Numbered from the stretch's first letter, positions 44,035-52,522 are shown. The stretch: 64,000 nt of DNA from Poindextera sp036272595 (GCA_036272595.1 DATAYM010000010.1:10284-74283); one strand, 5' to 3'. Program-made: numbers and translations. The notes: generated from the letters alone by a model not told the origin.

Positions 44035-45213
44035 TCAGATCGATCCCTCGGCCCGCATCGCGGCGATTTCGGCCTCGCTGTAGCCGACCCAGGCCAGCAC
44101 CTCGTCGGTGTTTTCCGGCTGGGCCAGGGCGGCGCTGCGGATCGCCTTGTCGACGCCGACCAGGTTCAGCGGCGAGGCGACCATGTGGGTGGGGCCAAGG
44201 CGCGGGTGGTCGACCGGCGCGGCCATGCCCAGGTGCTTCACCTGCGGATCGGCGAAGGCCTGGTCGATGCTGTTGATCGGCCCGCATGGGACCCCGACGC
44301 CCTCCAGCAGCTCGACCCAATGGGCGCTGGGCTTTTTCGCCGTGTCCTCGGCGATGGCGGCGTTGACCTGGTCCCGCGCCCGCGCCCGCCGCCCCGACGA
44401 GCGCCACTCGGCGTTTTCCAGCCACTCGGGATGGCCCATCGCCTCGCACAGCAGCCGCCAGTGTTTCGGCGTCGAGGCGGCGATGTTGATGTGGCCGTCG
44501 GCGGTCGGGTAGGCGCTGGAGGGGGCCAGGGTCGGGTGGTCGTTGCCGGTCTGGCCGGCCACCTCGCCGGCCATCAGCCAGCGCGAGGCCTGGAAATCCA
44601 GCATGAAGAGCTGGCTTTCCAGGAGCGAGGTGTGGACATATCGCCCCTCCCCGGTCCGCTCGCGCTGGTAAAGCGCCATCATGATCCCCAGCGCCAGGAG
44701 CGTGCCGGCGGCCACGTCGGAGATGGCGACGCCGACCCGCATGGGACCACGGCCGGGCTCGCCGGTGACCGACATCAGCCCGCCCATGCCCTGGGCGATC
44801 TGGTCGACCCCGGCGCGGTCGCCGTAGGGGCCGTCCTGGCCGAAACCGCTGATGCTGCCATAGACCAGGCGCGGATTGACCGGCTTCAGGTCCTCGTAGG
44901 CGACCTTGAGCCGGCGCTTCACGTCCGGGCGCATGTTCTCGACCACCACGTCGGCCTTGCGCGCCAGGCGCAGGAAGGCGGCGTGGCCGGCCGCGGATTT
45001 CAGGTTCAGGCTGATGGCGCGCTTGTTGCGGTGCAGGTTCTGATAGTCGAAGCCGTCGCGGGCGCCGATCAGGTCCTCGCCCGCGGACGGCGGCTGGACG
45101 GCGATGACGTCGGCGCCCCAGTCGGCCAGGTGGCGAACGCAGGTCGGGCCGGCGCGCGCCAAGGTCAGATCCAGCACCACAAGGCCGGCGAGCGGCTTGT
45201 CCTCGATGCGCAT
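44035..45213 (-). CDS. CaiB/BaiF family CoA-transferase
   Basis: A 392-residue class III CoA-transferase. The N-terminal PLAGLVVLDLTLARAGPTCVRHLADWGADVI binds CoA; the catalytic aspartate is probably in RAGVDQIAQGMGGLMSVTG. The C-terminal half has HTSLLESQLFMLDFQASRW-like sequence and NSIDQAFADPQV. It would move CoA between organic acids. The ATG at 45213 gives the family N-terminus; the frame continues to 45507 but that part is antisense to the DUF1223 gene. Acid substrates are unknown. Confidence 0.9.
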   Translation of the reverse strand: MRIEDKPLAGLVVLDLTLARAGPTCVRHLADWGADVIAVQPPSAGEDLIGARDGFDYQNLHRNKRAISLNLKSAAGHAAFLRLARKADVVVENMRPDVKRRLKVAYEDLKPVNPRLVYGSISGFGQDGPYGDRAGVDQIAQGMGGLMSVTGEPGRGPMRVGVAISDVAAGTLLALGIMMALYQRERTGEGRYVHTSLLESQLFMLDFQASRWLMAGEVAGQTGNDHPTLAPSSAYPTADGHINIAASTPKHWRLLCEAMGHPEWLENAEWRSSGRRARARDQVNAAIAEDTAKKPSAHWVELLEGVGVPCGPINSIDQAFADPQVKHLGMAAPVDHPRLGPTHMVASPLNLVGVDKAIRSAALAQPENTDEVLAWVGYSEAEIAAMRAEGSI

Positions 45214-45319
45214 GGAGCGTCTCCCCGAAAGGCGACCACCCAATCCCAGCCGCCGCGCGCTCGTCAACCCCGCCCGCCGGCTTGACGAGGTTGGGGGCGC
45301 GGAGGCTAGGCTGGCGGCC

Positions 45320-46006
45320 ATGCGCATCCGAACGAGCTTGGTCGCCCTGCTCATCGCCGGCCTCGGCCTGGCTCCCGCGGCCGGAGCCGAGCCGACCGTG
45401 GTCGAACTGTTCCAGAGCCAGGGCTGTTCGTCCTGTCCGCCGGCCGACGCCAATCTGAACGCCATCGCCGACCGGCCCGACGTGCTGGCGCTGAGTTTCG
45501 CGGTCACCTACTGGGACCAGCTCGGCTGGAAGGACACCTTCGCCAGCCGTGCGTTCACCGCCCGCCAGTACGCCTACATGCGCGGCCTCGGCCATTCGAA
45601 CCTCGCCACGCCGCAGATCGTGCTCAACGGCCGCCATGACGTGGTCGGCGTCGACAGCCGCGAGCTCGCCGCCGCGGTCCATGCCGCCGGAGCGCCGGCG
45701 GGGGCGTCGCTGTCGGTTTCGAGGGGGATGGTCTCCGTCTCCGCCGGTGCGGCGCCGGCCAGCGGCGCCGACGTCTGGCTGGTGCGCTACGATCCGCGCG
45801 TGCAGTGGGTGGCGATCCGGCGCGGCGAGAACGGCGGCAAGACCCTGCCCCACCGCGACATCGTGCGCCAGCTCACCCGCCTGGGCGGCTGGTTCGGCGC
45901 GGCGCGCAGCTTTCCCTTGCCCGGCGCCGGCGGGGCCGGCCTGAAGACCGCCATCCTGGTCCAGACCACCGGCGGCGGCCCGATCCTGGCGGCGGCGAAG
46001 CTCTGA
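45320..46006 (+). CDS. DUF1223 domain-containing secreted thioredoxin-like protein
   Basis: A 228-residue protein with a signal peptide (MRIRTSLVALLIAGLGLAPA, cleavage near AAGAEP), so periplasmic. VELFQSQGCSSCPPADANL is the DUF1223 signature with a CSSC redox-like motif, followed by YWDQLGWKD and YAYMRGLG. The fold is thioredoxin-like and the function is unknown; a thiol-redox role is inferred from the motif. It is divergent from the CoA-transferase gene. Confidence 0.88.
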   Translation: MRIRTSLVALLIAGLGLAPAAGAEPTVVELFQSQGCSSCPPADANLNAIADRPDVLALSFAVTYWDQLGWKDTFASRAFTARQYAYMRGLGHSNLATPQIVLNGRHDVVGVDSRELAAAVHAAGAPAGASLSVSRGMVSVSAGAAPASGADVWLVRYDPRVQWVAIRRGENGGKTLPHRDIVRQLTRLGGWFGAARSFPLPGAGGAGLKTAILVQTTGGGPILAAAKL

Positions 46007-46097
46007 TAGAGGGGCCAGCGCCTCGCACGCGGAAGGACGAGGGGTTACGGGCCTATCGCGTAGTCGGGCAACCGCGAGGGCTGTCGACCCAGCCGGT

Positions 46098-46130
46098 TTG
46101 ACGGCGGTCGCCTCATATCATATATGATAT
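46098..46130 (+). promoter_or_regulatory. Toxin-antitoxin promoter with perfect 16-bp palindrome
   Basis: TTGACG (46098-46103), a 17-base spacer and TATATG (46121-46126) form a promoter. The perfect palindrome ATATCATATATGATAT (46115-46130) covers its -10 box, as expected for an operator bound by the HigA-type antitoxin for autorepression. Transcription starting about seven bases after the -10 would begin near 46133, at or inside the toxin start. Confidence 0.65.
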
Positions 46131-46456
46131 CCGTGGCATGGTCTGTCCTGTTCGTGAGCTCCACCGCGCGGTCAGAGCTTGACGCCCTGCCGGTTGATAT
46201 GCGCGCCAAATTCGAACGGATCGTGATGCTGATCCGTGATCACGGGCTGGAAAAGGTCCGGGAGCCCTACGTGAAGCACCTCGAGGACAAGCTCTGGGAG
46301 ATGCGGCTGATCGGGCGCGATGGCGTCGCCAGGGCCATCTATATGACCGCGTCAGGCCAGCGGATCGTGGTGCTCCGGACCTTTGTGAAGAAGACGGAAA
46401 AAACGCCGAGGCGGGAACTGGAGTTGGCGCGGGAACGCGCAAAGGAGATCGTATGA
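46124..46456 (+). CDS. higB: Type II toxin, RelE/HigB (phage Gp49-like) family
   Basis: A 110-residue RelE-superfamily protein of the Gp49/HigB type: ELDALPVDMRAKFERIVMLI, then HLEDKLWEMRLIGRDGVARAIY, then VVLRTFVKKTEKTPRRELELA. Such toxins cleave mRNA on the ribosome. The ATG at 46124 lies inside the palindrome and upstream of the predicted transcription start; the in-frame GTG at 46133 would make a leaderless message and is an alternative. Its stop overlaps the antitoxin start (ATGA). The symbol is by family resemblance. Confidence 0.87.
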   Translation: MISVAWSVLFVSSTARSELDALPVDMRAKFERIVMLIRDHGLEKVREPYVKHLEDKLWEMRLIGRDGVARAIYMTASGQRIVVLRTFVKKTEKTPRRELELARERAKEIV

Positions 46457-46752
46457 CGAGGAAAATGATCCCCGTTGAGGAGAGCTTTCACGAGTGGCGC
46501 GGCGATCCCGACTATCGGGATGCCTATGATGCGCTCGACGAGGAATTCGCCCTTGCTGGCGCGCTGATCGAAGCGCGCGCGTTGGCCGGCGTCTCTCAGG
46601 AAGAGATCGCAAAGCGCATGCATACCTCCCAACCGGCCGTGGCGCGCCTTGAGGCCGGCCGCGGCAACCCATCCCTGAGCACGCTTCGTCGCTACGCGTC
46701 GGCGACAGGCACGCGGCTGAAGATCGTTTTCGAGCCCAAGGACGCCCTTTAG
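46453..46752 (+). CDS. higA: Type II antitoxin, HigA-type XRE family
   Basis: A 99-residue antitoxin with an XRE helix-turn-helix at about 38-90 (AGVSQEEIAKRMHTSQPAVARLE, then LSTLRRYASATGTRLKIVF). The N-terminal 35 residues would wrap the toxin. It should neutralise the upstream toxin and repress the operon by binding the palindrome at 46115-46130. Toxin-first order is the HigBA arrangement. It is convergent with the CsoR gene with six bases between stops. Confidence 0.9.
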   Translation: MTRKMIPVEESFHEWRGDPDYRDAYDALDEEFALAGALIEARALAGVSQEEIAKRMHTSQPAVARLEAGRGNPSLSTLRRYASATGTRLKIVFEPKDAL

Positions 46753-46758
46753 GGCGCC

Positions 46759-47034
46759 TTATTTGCTGGCCCGCTGCAGCAGTTCGATCAGTTCGGCGGC
46801 CTTCTCGCGCTGCTGGGCGGCGTCGCCGCTGACGATGGCGCTCTCGATGCAGTGGCCGAGATGGTCCTTCAAGAGCTCGGTCTCGACCCGCGCCAGGGCC
46901 GCCCGCGCCGCTTGCAGCTGGGTGAGGATGTCGAGGCAATAGCGGTCGTCGTCGACCATCCGCGCGATGCCGCGCACCTGGCCCTCGATCCGGTTCAGCC
47001 GGTTGATCAGCTTGGGTTTGTCGTCCCGTTTCAT
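46759..47034 (-). CDS. CsoR/FrmR family metal-sensing repressor
   Basis: A 91-residue all-helical repressor: LINRLNRIEGQVRGIARMVD, then YCLDILTQLQAARAAL and LLKDHLGHCIESAI. Cys (about 33), His (about 58) and Cys (about 62) match the Cu(I)-binding triad of CsoR rather than the formaldehyde sensor FrmR. It is divergent from the copper ATPase across a region with two C/G-tract palindromes, so it most likely derepresses the ATPase when copper rises. Confidence 0.9.
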   Translation of the reverse strand: MKRDDKPKLINRLNRIEGQVRGIARMVDDDRYCLDILTQLQAARAALARVETELLKDHLGHCIESAIVSGDAAQQREKAAELIELLQRASK

Positions 47035-47066
47035 CGGCCTTGGACTCCGCGAGGAGAGCCGCAGAT

Positions 47067-47110
47067 TACACCCCCACGGGGTATTTGCAATATGCCCCCG
47101 CCGGGTATAA
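47067..47110. promoter_or_regulatory. Tandem CsoR-type operators between csoR-like gene and copper ATPase
   Basis: Two C/G-tract dyads stand side by side: TACACCCCCACGGGGTAT (47067-47084) and TATGCCCCCGCCGGGTATA (47091-47109). Both follow the T-A-rich flank, C-tract, G-tract, A-T-rich flank pattern of CsoR/RcnR operators. TTGCAA (47085-47090) and TATAAG (47106-47111) could be ATPase promoter boxes, though the 15-base gap is short. Confidence 0.65.
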
Positions 47111-47137
47111 GCCGGAGCTTCGCCAACGAGGGCCGCG

Positions 47138-49462
47138 ATGTCCGATCCCGCCCATCCTCACCACGCCCACGACCACGGAGGCGCCGGGACGCTCGATCCG
47201 GTCTGCGGCATGAGGGTCAAGCCGGGCTCGCCGCACCAGGCCGCCCACGTCGGCCGCGACTACGCCTTCTGCGGCGCCGGCTGCCGCACGAGGTTCGTGG
47301 ACGATCCGGAGCGCTATCTGTCGCCACGGGAGGCGCCCGCCGCGCCCGCCGGCGCCGTCTACACCTGCCCCATGCATCCGCAGATCCGCCAGGTCGGCCC
47401 GGGAACCTGCCCCATCTGCGGCATGGCGCTGGAGCCGGAGACCCTCACCGCCGACAGCGGACCCAATCCCGAGCTGGCCGACATGACCCGCCGCTTCTGG
47501 ATCGGCCTGGTCCTGGCCGCGCCGGTCCTTGGCCTGGCCATGGGCGGCCACGGGCCCGGTCGCGCCCTGGCCATCTCGCCGGCCCTCTCCGGCTGGATCC
47601 AGTTCGCCCTGGCGAGCCCGGTGGTGCTCTGGGCCGGCTGGCCGTTCTTCGAGCGCGGCTGGCGCTCCTTCGTCACCCGGCAGCTGAACATGTTCAGCCT
47701 GATCGCCATGGGCGTCGGGGTCTCCTACGGCTTCAGCCTCGTCGCCCTGGTCTGGCCCGGCCTGCCGCCGGCGGCGTTCCGCGGGCCGGGCGGCGCGGCG
47801 CCGCTCTATTTCGAGCCGGCCGCGGTGATCACCGTGCTGGTGCTGCTCGGCCAGGTGCTGGAGCTGCGCGCCCGCGAACAGACCTCCGGCGCCATCCGCG
47901 CCCTTCTGAACCTCGCGCCCAGGACCGCCCGGCGGCTGCGCGCCGACGGGACCGACGAGGACGTGGCGCTCGGCGCGGTCATGGTCGGCGACCGCCTGCG
48001 GGTGCGTCCCGGCGAAAAGGTTCCGGTCGACGGCGCCTTGCTGGAGGGCGAGGCCGCGGTCGATGAGTCCCTGGTGACCGGCGAATCCATGCCGGTGGAC
48101 AAGGTGGCCGGCGACAAGGTGGTCGGCGGCTCGCTGAACCGCACCGGCGCCTTCGTCATGCGCGCCGAGGCGGTGGGCGCCGACACCCTGCTGGCCCGCA
48201 TCGTGCAGATGGTCGCCCAGGCCCAGCGCAGCCGCGCGCCGATCCAGCGGCTGGCCGACCAGGTCTCCGGCTGGTTCGTGCCGGCGGTGCTGATGGCCGC
48301 GGTCGCCGCCTTGTTCGGCTGGGCCTTTTTCGGGCCGGACCCGCGGCTCGGCCATGGGCTGCTGGCCGCCGTATCGGTGCTGATCATCGCCTGCCCCTGC
48401 GCGCTCGGCCTGGCGACGCCGATCTCGATCATGGTCGGGGTCGGCCGCGGCGCCTGGGCCGGCGTTCTGATCCGCAACGCCGAGGCGCTGGAGCGGTTCT
48501 GCGTCGTCGACACCCTGGTGGTGGACAAGACCGGCACCCTCACCGAGGGCCGCCCGGCGCTGACCGCCATCCACGCCGCCGAGGGCTTCGACGAGACCGA
48601 GCTGCTGCGCCTGGCCGCCAGCCTGGAACGGTCCAGCGAACATCCCCTGGCCGAAGCCGTGGTGCGGGCCGCTGTCGACCGCGGCCTGACCCTCGCCGAA
48701 CCCGCCGGCGTCGCGGCCAGTCCCGGCGGCGGCGTGGCCGGCCAGGTCGACGGCCATGACATGCGGATCGGCAACAGCCGGTTCATGGCCAAGGCCAGGA
48801 TCGAGACCCATGCCCTCGGCGCCGAGGCCGATCGGCTGCGCGCCGGCGGCGCCACCGCCGTCTTCGTCGCCGTCGACGGCGCGGTCGGCGCGGTGTTCGG
48901 GCTGGCCGACCCGATCAAGCCGAACGCGCTCGAGGCCGTGCGGGCCCTGCGCGCCGAGGGCGTACGGGTGGTGATGCTGACTGGCGACAACCGCGCCACC
49001 GCCGTCGCCGTCGCCGCCCAGCTGGCCATCGCCGAGGTCGAGGCCGACGTCCTGCCGGCCGACAAGGCCTCGATGGTCAAGCGGCTGAAGCGCGAAGGCC
49101 GCATCGTCGCCATGGCCGGCGACGGGGTCAACGACGCCCTGGCCCTGGCCGCCGCCGATGTCGGCGTCGCCATGGGCGCCGGCGCCGACGTGGCCATCGA
49201 GAGCGCCGGGGTGACGCTGCTGAAGGGCGACCTCGGTGGCCTGGTGCGGGCGCGGAAGCTGTCGCGGGCGGTGATGCGCAATATCCGCCAGAACCTCGCC
49301 TTCGCCTTCGTCTACAACCTCGCCGGGGTGCCGATCGCCGCCGGCCTGCTCTATCCGGCGTTCGGGGTCGTGCTCACCCCGTCCATCGCCGCGGCCGCCA
49401 TGGCGTTGTCGTCGGTGAGCGTGATCACCAACGCGCTGCGGCTGAGGAGCGTGAAACTCTAG
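47138..49462 (+). CDS. copA: Copper-translocating P1B-type ATPase
   Basis: A 774-residue inner-membrane heavy-metal exporter. Its N-terminus is His-rich (HPHHAHDHGG), then a YHS domain (LDPVCGMRV with CGAGC) and a heavy-metal-binding zinc-ribbon-like segment (YTCPMHPQIRQVGPGTCPICG) in place of the usual HMA domain. Eight transmembrane helices follow, with CPC in IIACPCALGLATP (about 420), DKTGTLTEG (phosphorylated Asp about 463), SSEHPLAEAVV, and GDGVNDALALAAADVGVAMG. CPC indicates Cu(I)/Ag(I). The neighbouring CsoR-like gene is the likely repressor. Its stop codon interlocks with that of the P450. Confidence 0.93.
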   Translation: MSDPAHPHHAHDHGGAGTLDPVCGMRVKPGSPHQAAHVGRDYAFCGAGCRTRFVDDPERYLSPREAPAAPAGAVYTCPMHPQIRQVGPGTCPICGMALEPETLTADSGPNPELADMTRRFWIGLVLAAPVLGLAMGGHGPGRALAISPALSGWIQFALASPVVLWAGWPFFERGWRSFVTRQLNMFSLIAMGVGVSYGFSLVALVWPGLPPAAFRGPGGAAPLYFEPAAVITVLVLLGQVLELRAREQTSGAIRALLNLAPRTARRLRADGTDEDVALGAVMVGDRLRVRPGEKVPVDGALLEGEAAVDESLVTGESMPVDKVAGDKVVGGSLNRTGAFVMRAEAVGADTLLARIVQMVAQAQRSRAPIQRLADQVSGWFVPAVLMAAVAALFGWAFFGPDPRLGHGLLAAVSVLIIACPCALGLATPISIMVGVGRGAWAGVLIRNAEALERFCVVDTLVVDKTGTLTEGRPALTAIHAAEGFDETELLRLAASLERSSEHPLAEAVVRAAVDRGLTLAEPAGVAASPGGGVAGQVDGHDMRIGNSRFMAKARIETHALGAEADRLRAGGATAVFVAVDGAVGAVFGLADPIKPNALEAVRALRAEGVRVVMLTGDNRATAVAVAAQLAIAEVEADVLPADKASMVKRLKREGRIVAMAGDGVNDALALAAADVGVAMGAGADVAIESAGVTLLKGDLGGLVRARKLSRAVMRNIRQNLAFAFVYNLAGVPIAAGLLYPAFGVVLTPSIAAAAMALSSVSVITNALRLRSVKL

Positions 49463-50733
49463 ACCGGGATGCGCACCGGCATGGCTTCGTAACCCTTGAC
49501 GAAGTTGGAGTTCATCCGCCTGGGCTCGCCGACCACCTCGATCAGCGGGAAGCGCGCCAGCAGCTCCTGCCACATCACCTTCAGCTGCATCTCGGCCAGC
49601 CGGTTGCCGACGCAGCGATGGATGCCGAAGCCGAAGCCGACGTGCTGGCGTGGCCGCTCGCGATCGATGATGAAGGCGTTCGGGTTGTCGATCGCCTCCT
49701 CGTCGCGGTTGCCCGAGACGTACCACATGACCACCTTGTCGCCCTTCCTGATCGACTTGCCGCCCAGCTCGGCGTCGGCCAGGGCCGTGCGGCGCATGTG
49801 CGCCACCGGGCTCTGATAGCGGATGATCTCCGGAACCATGCTGTCGATCAGCTCCGGGTTGGCGCGCAGCTTGGCGTACTCGTCCGGGTTCTGGTTCAGC
49901 GCCAGAAGGCCGCCGGTGATCGAGTGGCGGGTGGTGTCGCTGCCGGCGACGATCAGCAGGATGACGTTGCCCATCCAGGCCTCGGGCGCGGCCCGGTAGG
50001 TGGCGGCGCCGTGGGCCAGCATCGAGAGCAGGTCGTTGCGCGGCGGCGAAGCCAGCCGCTCGGCCCACATGCCGACGAAGGGGGTGAGGATCTGGAACAG
50101 CTCCACCTGCCGCTGCTCCTCGCTCTCGACGATGCCGCCGGGCGCCGGCATGGTCAGGATCAGGTCGGAGCAGCGTGGCAGGTTGCGCCGCTGGTCGAAC
50201 GGATAGTCGAACAGGGTGGCCAGCATCTGGCTGGTCAACTCCACCGCGACCCTGTCGACGAAGTCGAAGGTCTCGCCGCGCGGCAGTTCGTCGAGGATTT
50301 TCGCGGCCCGCTCGCGGATCACCGGCTCCAGGCTGGCCATGTTGGCGCTGGAGAACATCGGCGCGACCACCCGGCGTTGTTCGTCGTGCATGGGCGGGTC
50401 GAGCGAGATGAAGCTGGTCCGCTCGCGCGGTTCGAGGCCGTCCATCACCGCGATGCCGCCCAGCTCGGAATCGGAGGAGAAGACGCCGTGATTGGAGTCC
50501 ACCGCGATGATGTCGCGGCTCTTGGTCACCGACCAATAGGGGCCGTATTCGCTGTCGGCCGTAAAGTGCACCGGGTCCTCGGTCCTCAGCCGCTCGAACC
50601 AGGGCCATAGGGTGTCGCTGCGGAACAGCTCGGCGTCGGCGGGGTGGTACCGGTCCAGCGGGGTCGAATAGGCGGCCTCGCGCGCCTTTGCGGCGCGGGC
50701 GGCGGCGGTGCTGGCCATCGAGCCGTCGGGCAT
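49459..50733 (-). CDS. Cytochrome P450
   Basis: A 424-residue soluble bacterial P450. The I-helix oxygen motif is VAGSDTTRHSITGG, the ExxR motif is EIIR, and the haem-binding loop is FGFGIHRCVGNRLAE (Cys374). SFISLDPPMHDEQRRVV is typical of class I enzymes that use ferredoxin partners; none is nearby. Sequence style (MWYVSGNRDEEAIDNPNAF) resembles CYP families acting on terpenes, steroids or alkanes, but the substrate cannot be named. GGGAGG five bases upstream supports the ATG at 50733. It is convergent with copA. Confidence 0.93.
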   Translation of the reverse strand: MPDGSMASTAAARAAKAREAAYSTPLDRYHPADAELFRSDTLWPWFERLRTEDPVHFTADSEYGPYWSVTKSRDIIAVDSNHGVFSSDSELGGIAVMDGLEPRERTSFISLDPPMHDEQRRVVAPMFSSANMASLEPVIRERAAKILDELPRGETFDFVDRVAVELTSQMLATLFDYPFDQRRNLPRCSDLILTMPAPGGIVESEEQRQVELFQILTPFVGMWAERLASPPRNDLLSMLAHGAATYRAAPEAWMGNVILLIVAGSDTTRHSITGGLLALNQNPDEYAKLRANPELIDSMVPEIIRYQSPVAHMRRTALADAELGGKSIRKGDKVVMWYVSGNRDEEAIDNPNAFIIDRERPRQHVGFGFGIHRCVGNRLAEMQLKVMWQELLARFPLIEVVGEPRRMNSNFVKGYEAMPVRIPV

Positions 50734-50803
50734 GGCGGCCTCCCTTTTCATTACCGGCGATCATGAGGCCCGAGACTCCGGACCGGCGCAATAGCGGCGA
50801 AGA

Positions 50804-51202
50804 TTACTTCGCCTTAAGGGGCGGGACGCGGAGCTTCAGCACGAAGCGGCCATAGGCGCCCTCGGCCATCAGGTCGGGAGTGACGGAAAGGACGTAGGCG
50901 CCGGTGGCCGGCAGCGGCAGCGGATCCGGCAGGCCCGGCCCGTCGACGCCGCCGCCCGGATAGCCGATGGTCTGCCGCGTCGAGGCGCCGGTGACGCTCC
51001 AGTACAGCTTCTGCCCGGCCTTGGCCTTGAACACATAGGTGCAGCAGGCGACCTCGGGCCGCAGTACGCCGACGATGCGGACGCTGTCGCTCCCCCGCTT
51101 CATCTTGATGGTGATCGGGTCGGCCGCGTTGCCGGGCTGCGCGGCCGCGACGGACGCCAGGAGGGCCAGGGCCGCCGAGGCGGCGAGCGCGCGCGTGAAC
51201 AT
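50804..51202 (-). CDS. Secreted hypothetical protein
   Basis: A 132-residue protein with a clear signal peptide (MFTRALAASAALALLASVAA, cleavage near AAQPGNA). The mature part is about 110 residues, mostly beta strands, with an adjacent cysteine pair (EVACCTYVFKAKAG), GASTRQTIGYPGGG, and a C-terminal GAYVLSVTPDLMAEGAYGRF. The layout suggests a beta-sandwich pre-peptidase-like domain, but I do not recognise a named family. It stands alone between the P450 and the divergent ada gene. Confidence 0.75.
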   Translation of the reverse strand: MFTRALAASAALALLASVAAAQPGNAADPITIKMKRGSDSVRIVGVLRPEVACCTYVFKAKAGQKLYWSVTGASTRQTIGYPGGGVDGPGLPDPLPLPATGAYVLSVTPDLMAEGAYGRFVLKLRVPPLKAK

Positions 51203-51345
51203 CCCAACCTCCTCCGAACTGCCTCGGCCATGGTAGGATCAGCGGGTGAAGTTTGAAAGCAAGGCGCGGAGCGCGGCATGGGCGCCGTGCGCCTATCCAG
51301 GCTGGCGAGGGGCGCCGTTCGCGCCCACATGCTGGAGACCTGACC

Positions 51346-52434
51346 ATGACCGCCGCGCCCTGTGAAACCCCCTCCCCCCGCGCCGACGACGCCATGTGGG
51401 CGGCCGTGCTCGACCACGACGCCAGCGCCGATGGGACCTTCCTCTATGGCGTGATGACCACGGGGGTCTATTGCCGGCCCTCCTGCCCGTCGCGCCGGCC
51501 GCTGCGGGCCAATGTGCGCTTCTTCGCCGACGCGGCGGCCGCGCAGGCCGCGGGTCTGCGCGGCTGCAGGCGCTGCCGTCCGGACGAGGCCTCGATCGCC
51601 GAGCGCCACGCCGGAGCCGTCGCCCGGGCCTGCGCCCTGATCGCCGAGAGCGAGGCGTTGCCCAACCTGGACGACCTGGCCGCCGCCGCGGGCCTGAGCC
51701 GCTTCCACTTCCACCGGGTGTTCAAGACCCTGACCGGGGTCACGCCCAAGGCCTATGGCGAGGCCCATCGCCTTGAACGGCTGCGTGGCGAACTGGACGA
51801 CGGCGCCAGCGTCACCGACGCCATCTACGGCGCCGGCTTCGGCTCCAACGGCCGCTTCTACGCCGTCTCCAACGACCGGCTGGGCATGAAGCCCAGCGCC
51901 TATCGCCAGGGCGGCGCCGGCGCGAATATCCGCTTCGCCGTCGGCCAGACCTCGCTGGGCGCCATCCTGGTCGCGGCCACCGACAAGGGCGTCTGCGCCA
52001 TCCAGTTCGGCGAAGACCCGGACGCCCTGGTGCGCGGCCTTCAGGACCGCTTCCCCAAGGCCGAGTTGATCGGCGGCGATGCTGAGTTCGAGACTCTCGT
52101 CGCCCGCGTGGTCGGCATGGTCGAGGGCGCGGCCGACGCCGGCGACCTGCCGCTGGACATCCAGGGCACCGCCTTCCAGGAGCGGGTCTGGCGGGCGCTA
52201 CGCGACATCCCCAGGGGCGAGACGGCGAGCTATGCCGAGGTCGCCGCCAGGATCGGCGCGCCGAAGGCGGTCCGCGCCGTCGCCCAGGCCTGCGCGGCCA
52301 ATCCGGCGGCGGTGGCCATCCCCTGCCACCGGGTGGTGCGCGGCGACGGCGCCCTCTCCGGCTATCGCTGGGGCGTGGAGCGCAAGCGGGCGCTGCTGGC
52401 CCGCGAGGCCGCGCCCCGGCCATCCACGGCCTGA
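51346..52434 (+). CDS. ada: Bifunctional transcriptional activator / DNA methyltransferase Ada
   Basis: A 362-residue adaptive-response protein. The N-terminal Ada zinc domain has GVYCRPSCPSRRP (acceptor Cys43, Cys47) and GCRRCRPDE. An AraC helix-turn-helix follows (about 95-185: LDDLAAAAGLSRFHFHRVFKTLTG). The C-terminal O6-alkylguanine methyltransferase has the acceptor cysteine in AIPCHRVV. Methylation of the N-terminal cysteine converts it into an activator of repair genes, including itself. GGAGA precedes the ATG at 51346. Domain order and length match E. coli Ada. Confidence 0.95.
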   Translation: MTAAPCETPSPRADDAMWAAVLDHDASADGTFLYGVMTTGVYCRPSCPSRRPLRANVRFFADAAAAQAAGLRGCRRCRPDEASIAERHAGAVARACALIAESEALPNLDDLAAAAGLSRFHFHRVFKTLTGVTPKAYGEAHRLERLRGELDDGASVTDAIYGAGFGSNGRFYAVSNDRLGMKPSAYRQGGAGANIRFAVGQTSLGAILVAATDKGVCAIQFGEDPDALVRGLQDRFPKAELIGGDAEFETLVARVVGMVEGAADAGDLPLDIQGTAFQERVWRALRDIPRGETASYAEVAARIGAPKAVRAVAQACAANPAAVAIPCHRVVRGDGALSGYRWGVERKRALLAREAAPRPSTA

Positions 52435-52463
52435 CCGGCCAGGACGGGGTCGGCGGTCTGACG

Positions 52464-52488
52464 GGAGCCAATCGTCAAGCTAGGCGTT
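52464..52488 (+). promoter_or_regulatory. Possible ECF-type promoter upstream of the sigma factor gene
   Basis: GGAGC (52464-52468), 16 bases and CGTT (52485-52488) resemble the alphaproteobacterial EcfG promoter GGAAC-N16/17-CGTT with one mismatch. It lies 34 bases upstream of the sigma factor start. If real it would give autoregulation. TTGACT at 52495 has no matching -10 box. Confidence 0.35.
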
Positions 52489-52522
52489 ATCGTGTTGACT
52501 TGGTTTGCATAAGGACCCGCCG

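Noticed and set aside
44030..45853. 607-codon minus-strand frame over the CoA-transferase and DUF1223 genes
   Set aside because: It is out of frame with the CoA-transferase; Arg-rich shadow only.
47066..50791. 1241-codon minus-strand open frame spanning copA and part of the P450 gene
   Set aside because: It is in a shifted frame relative to the P450 and antisense to copA; composition is a GC-skew artefact without motifs.
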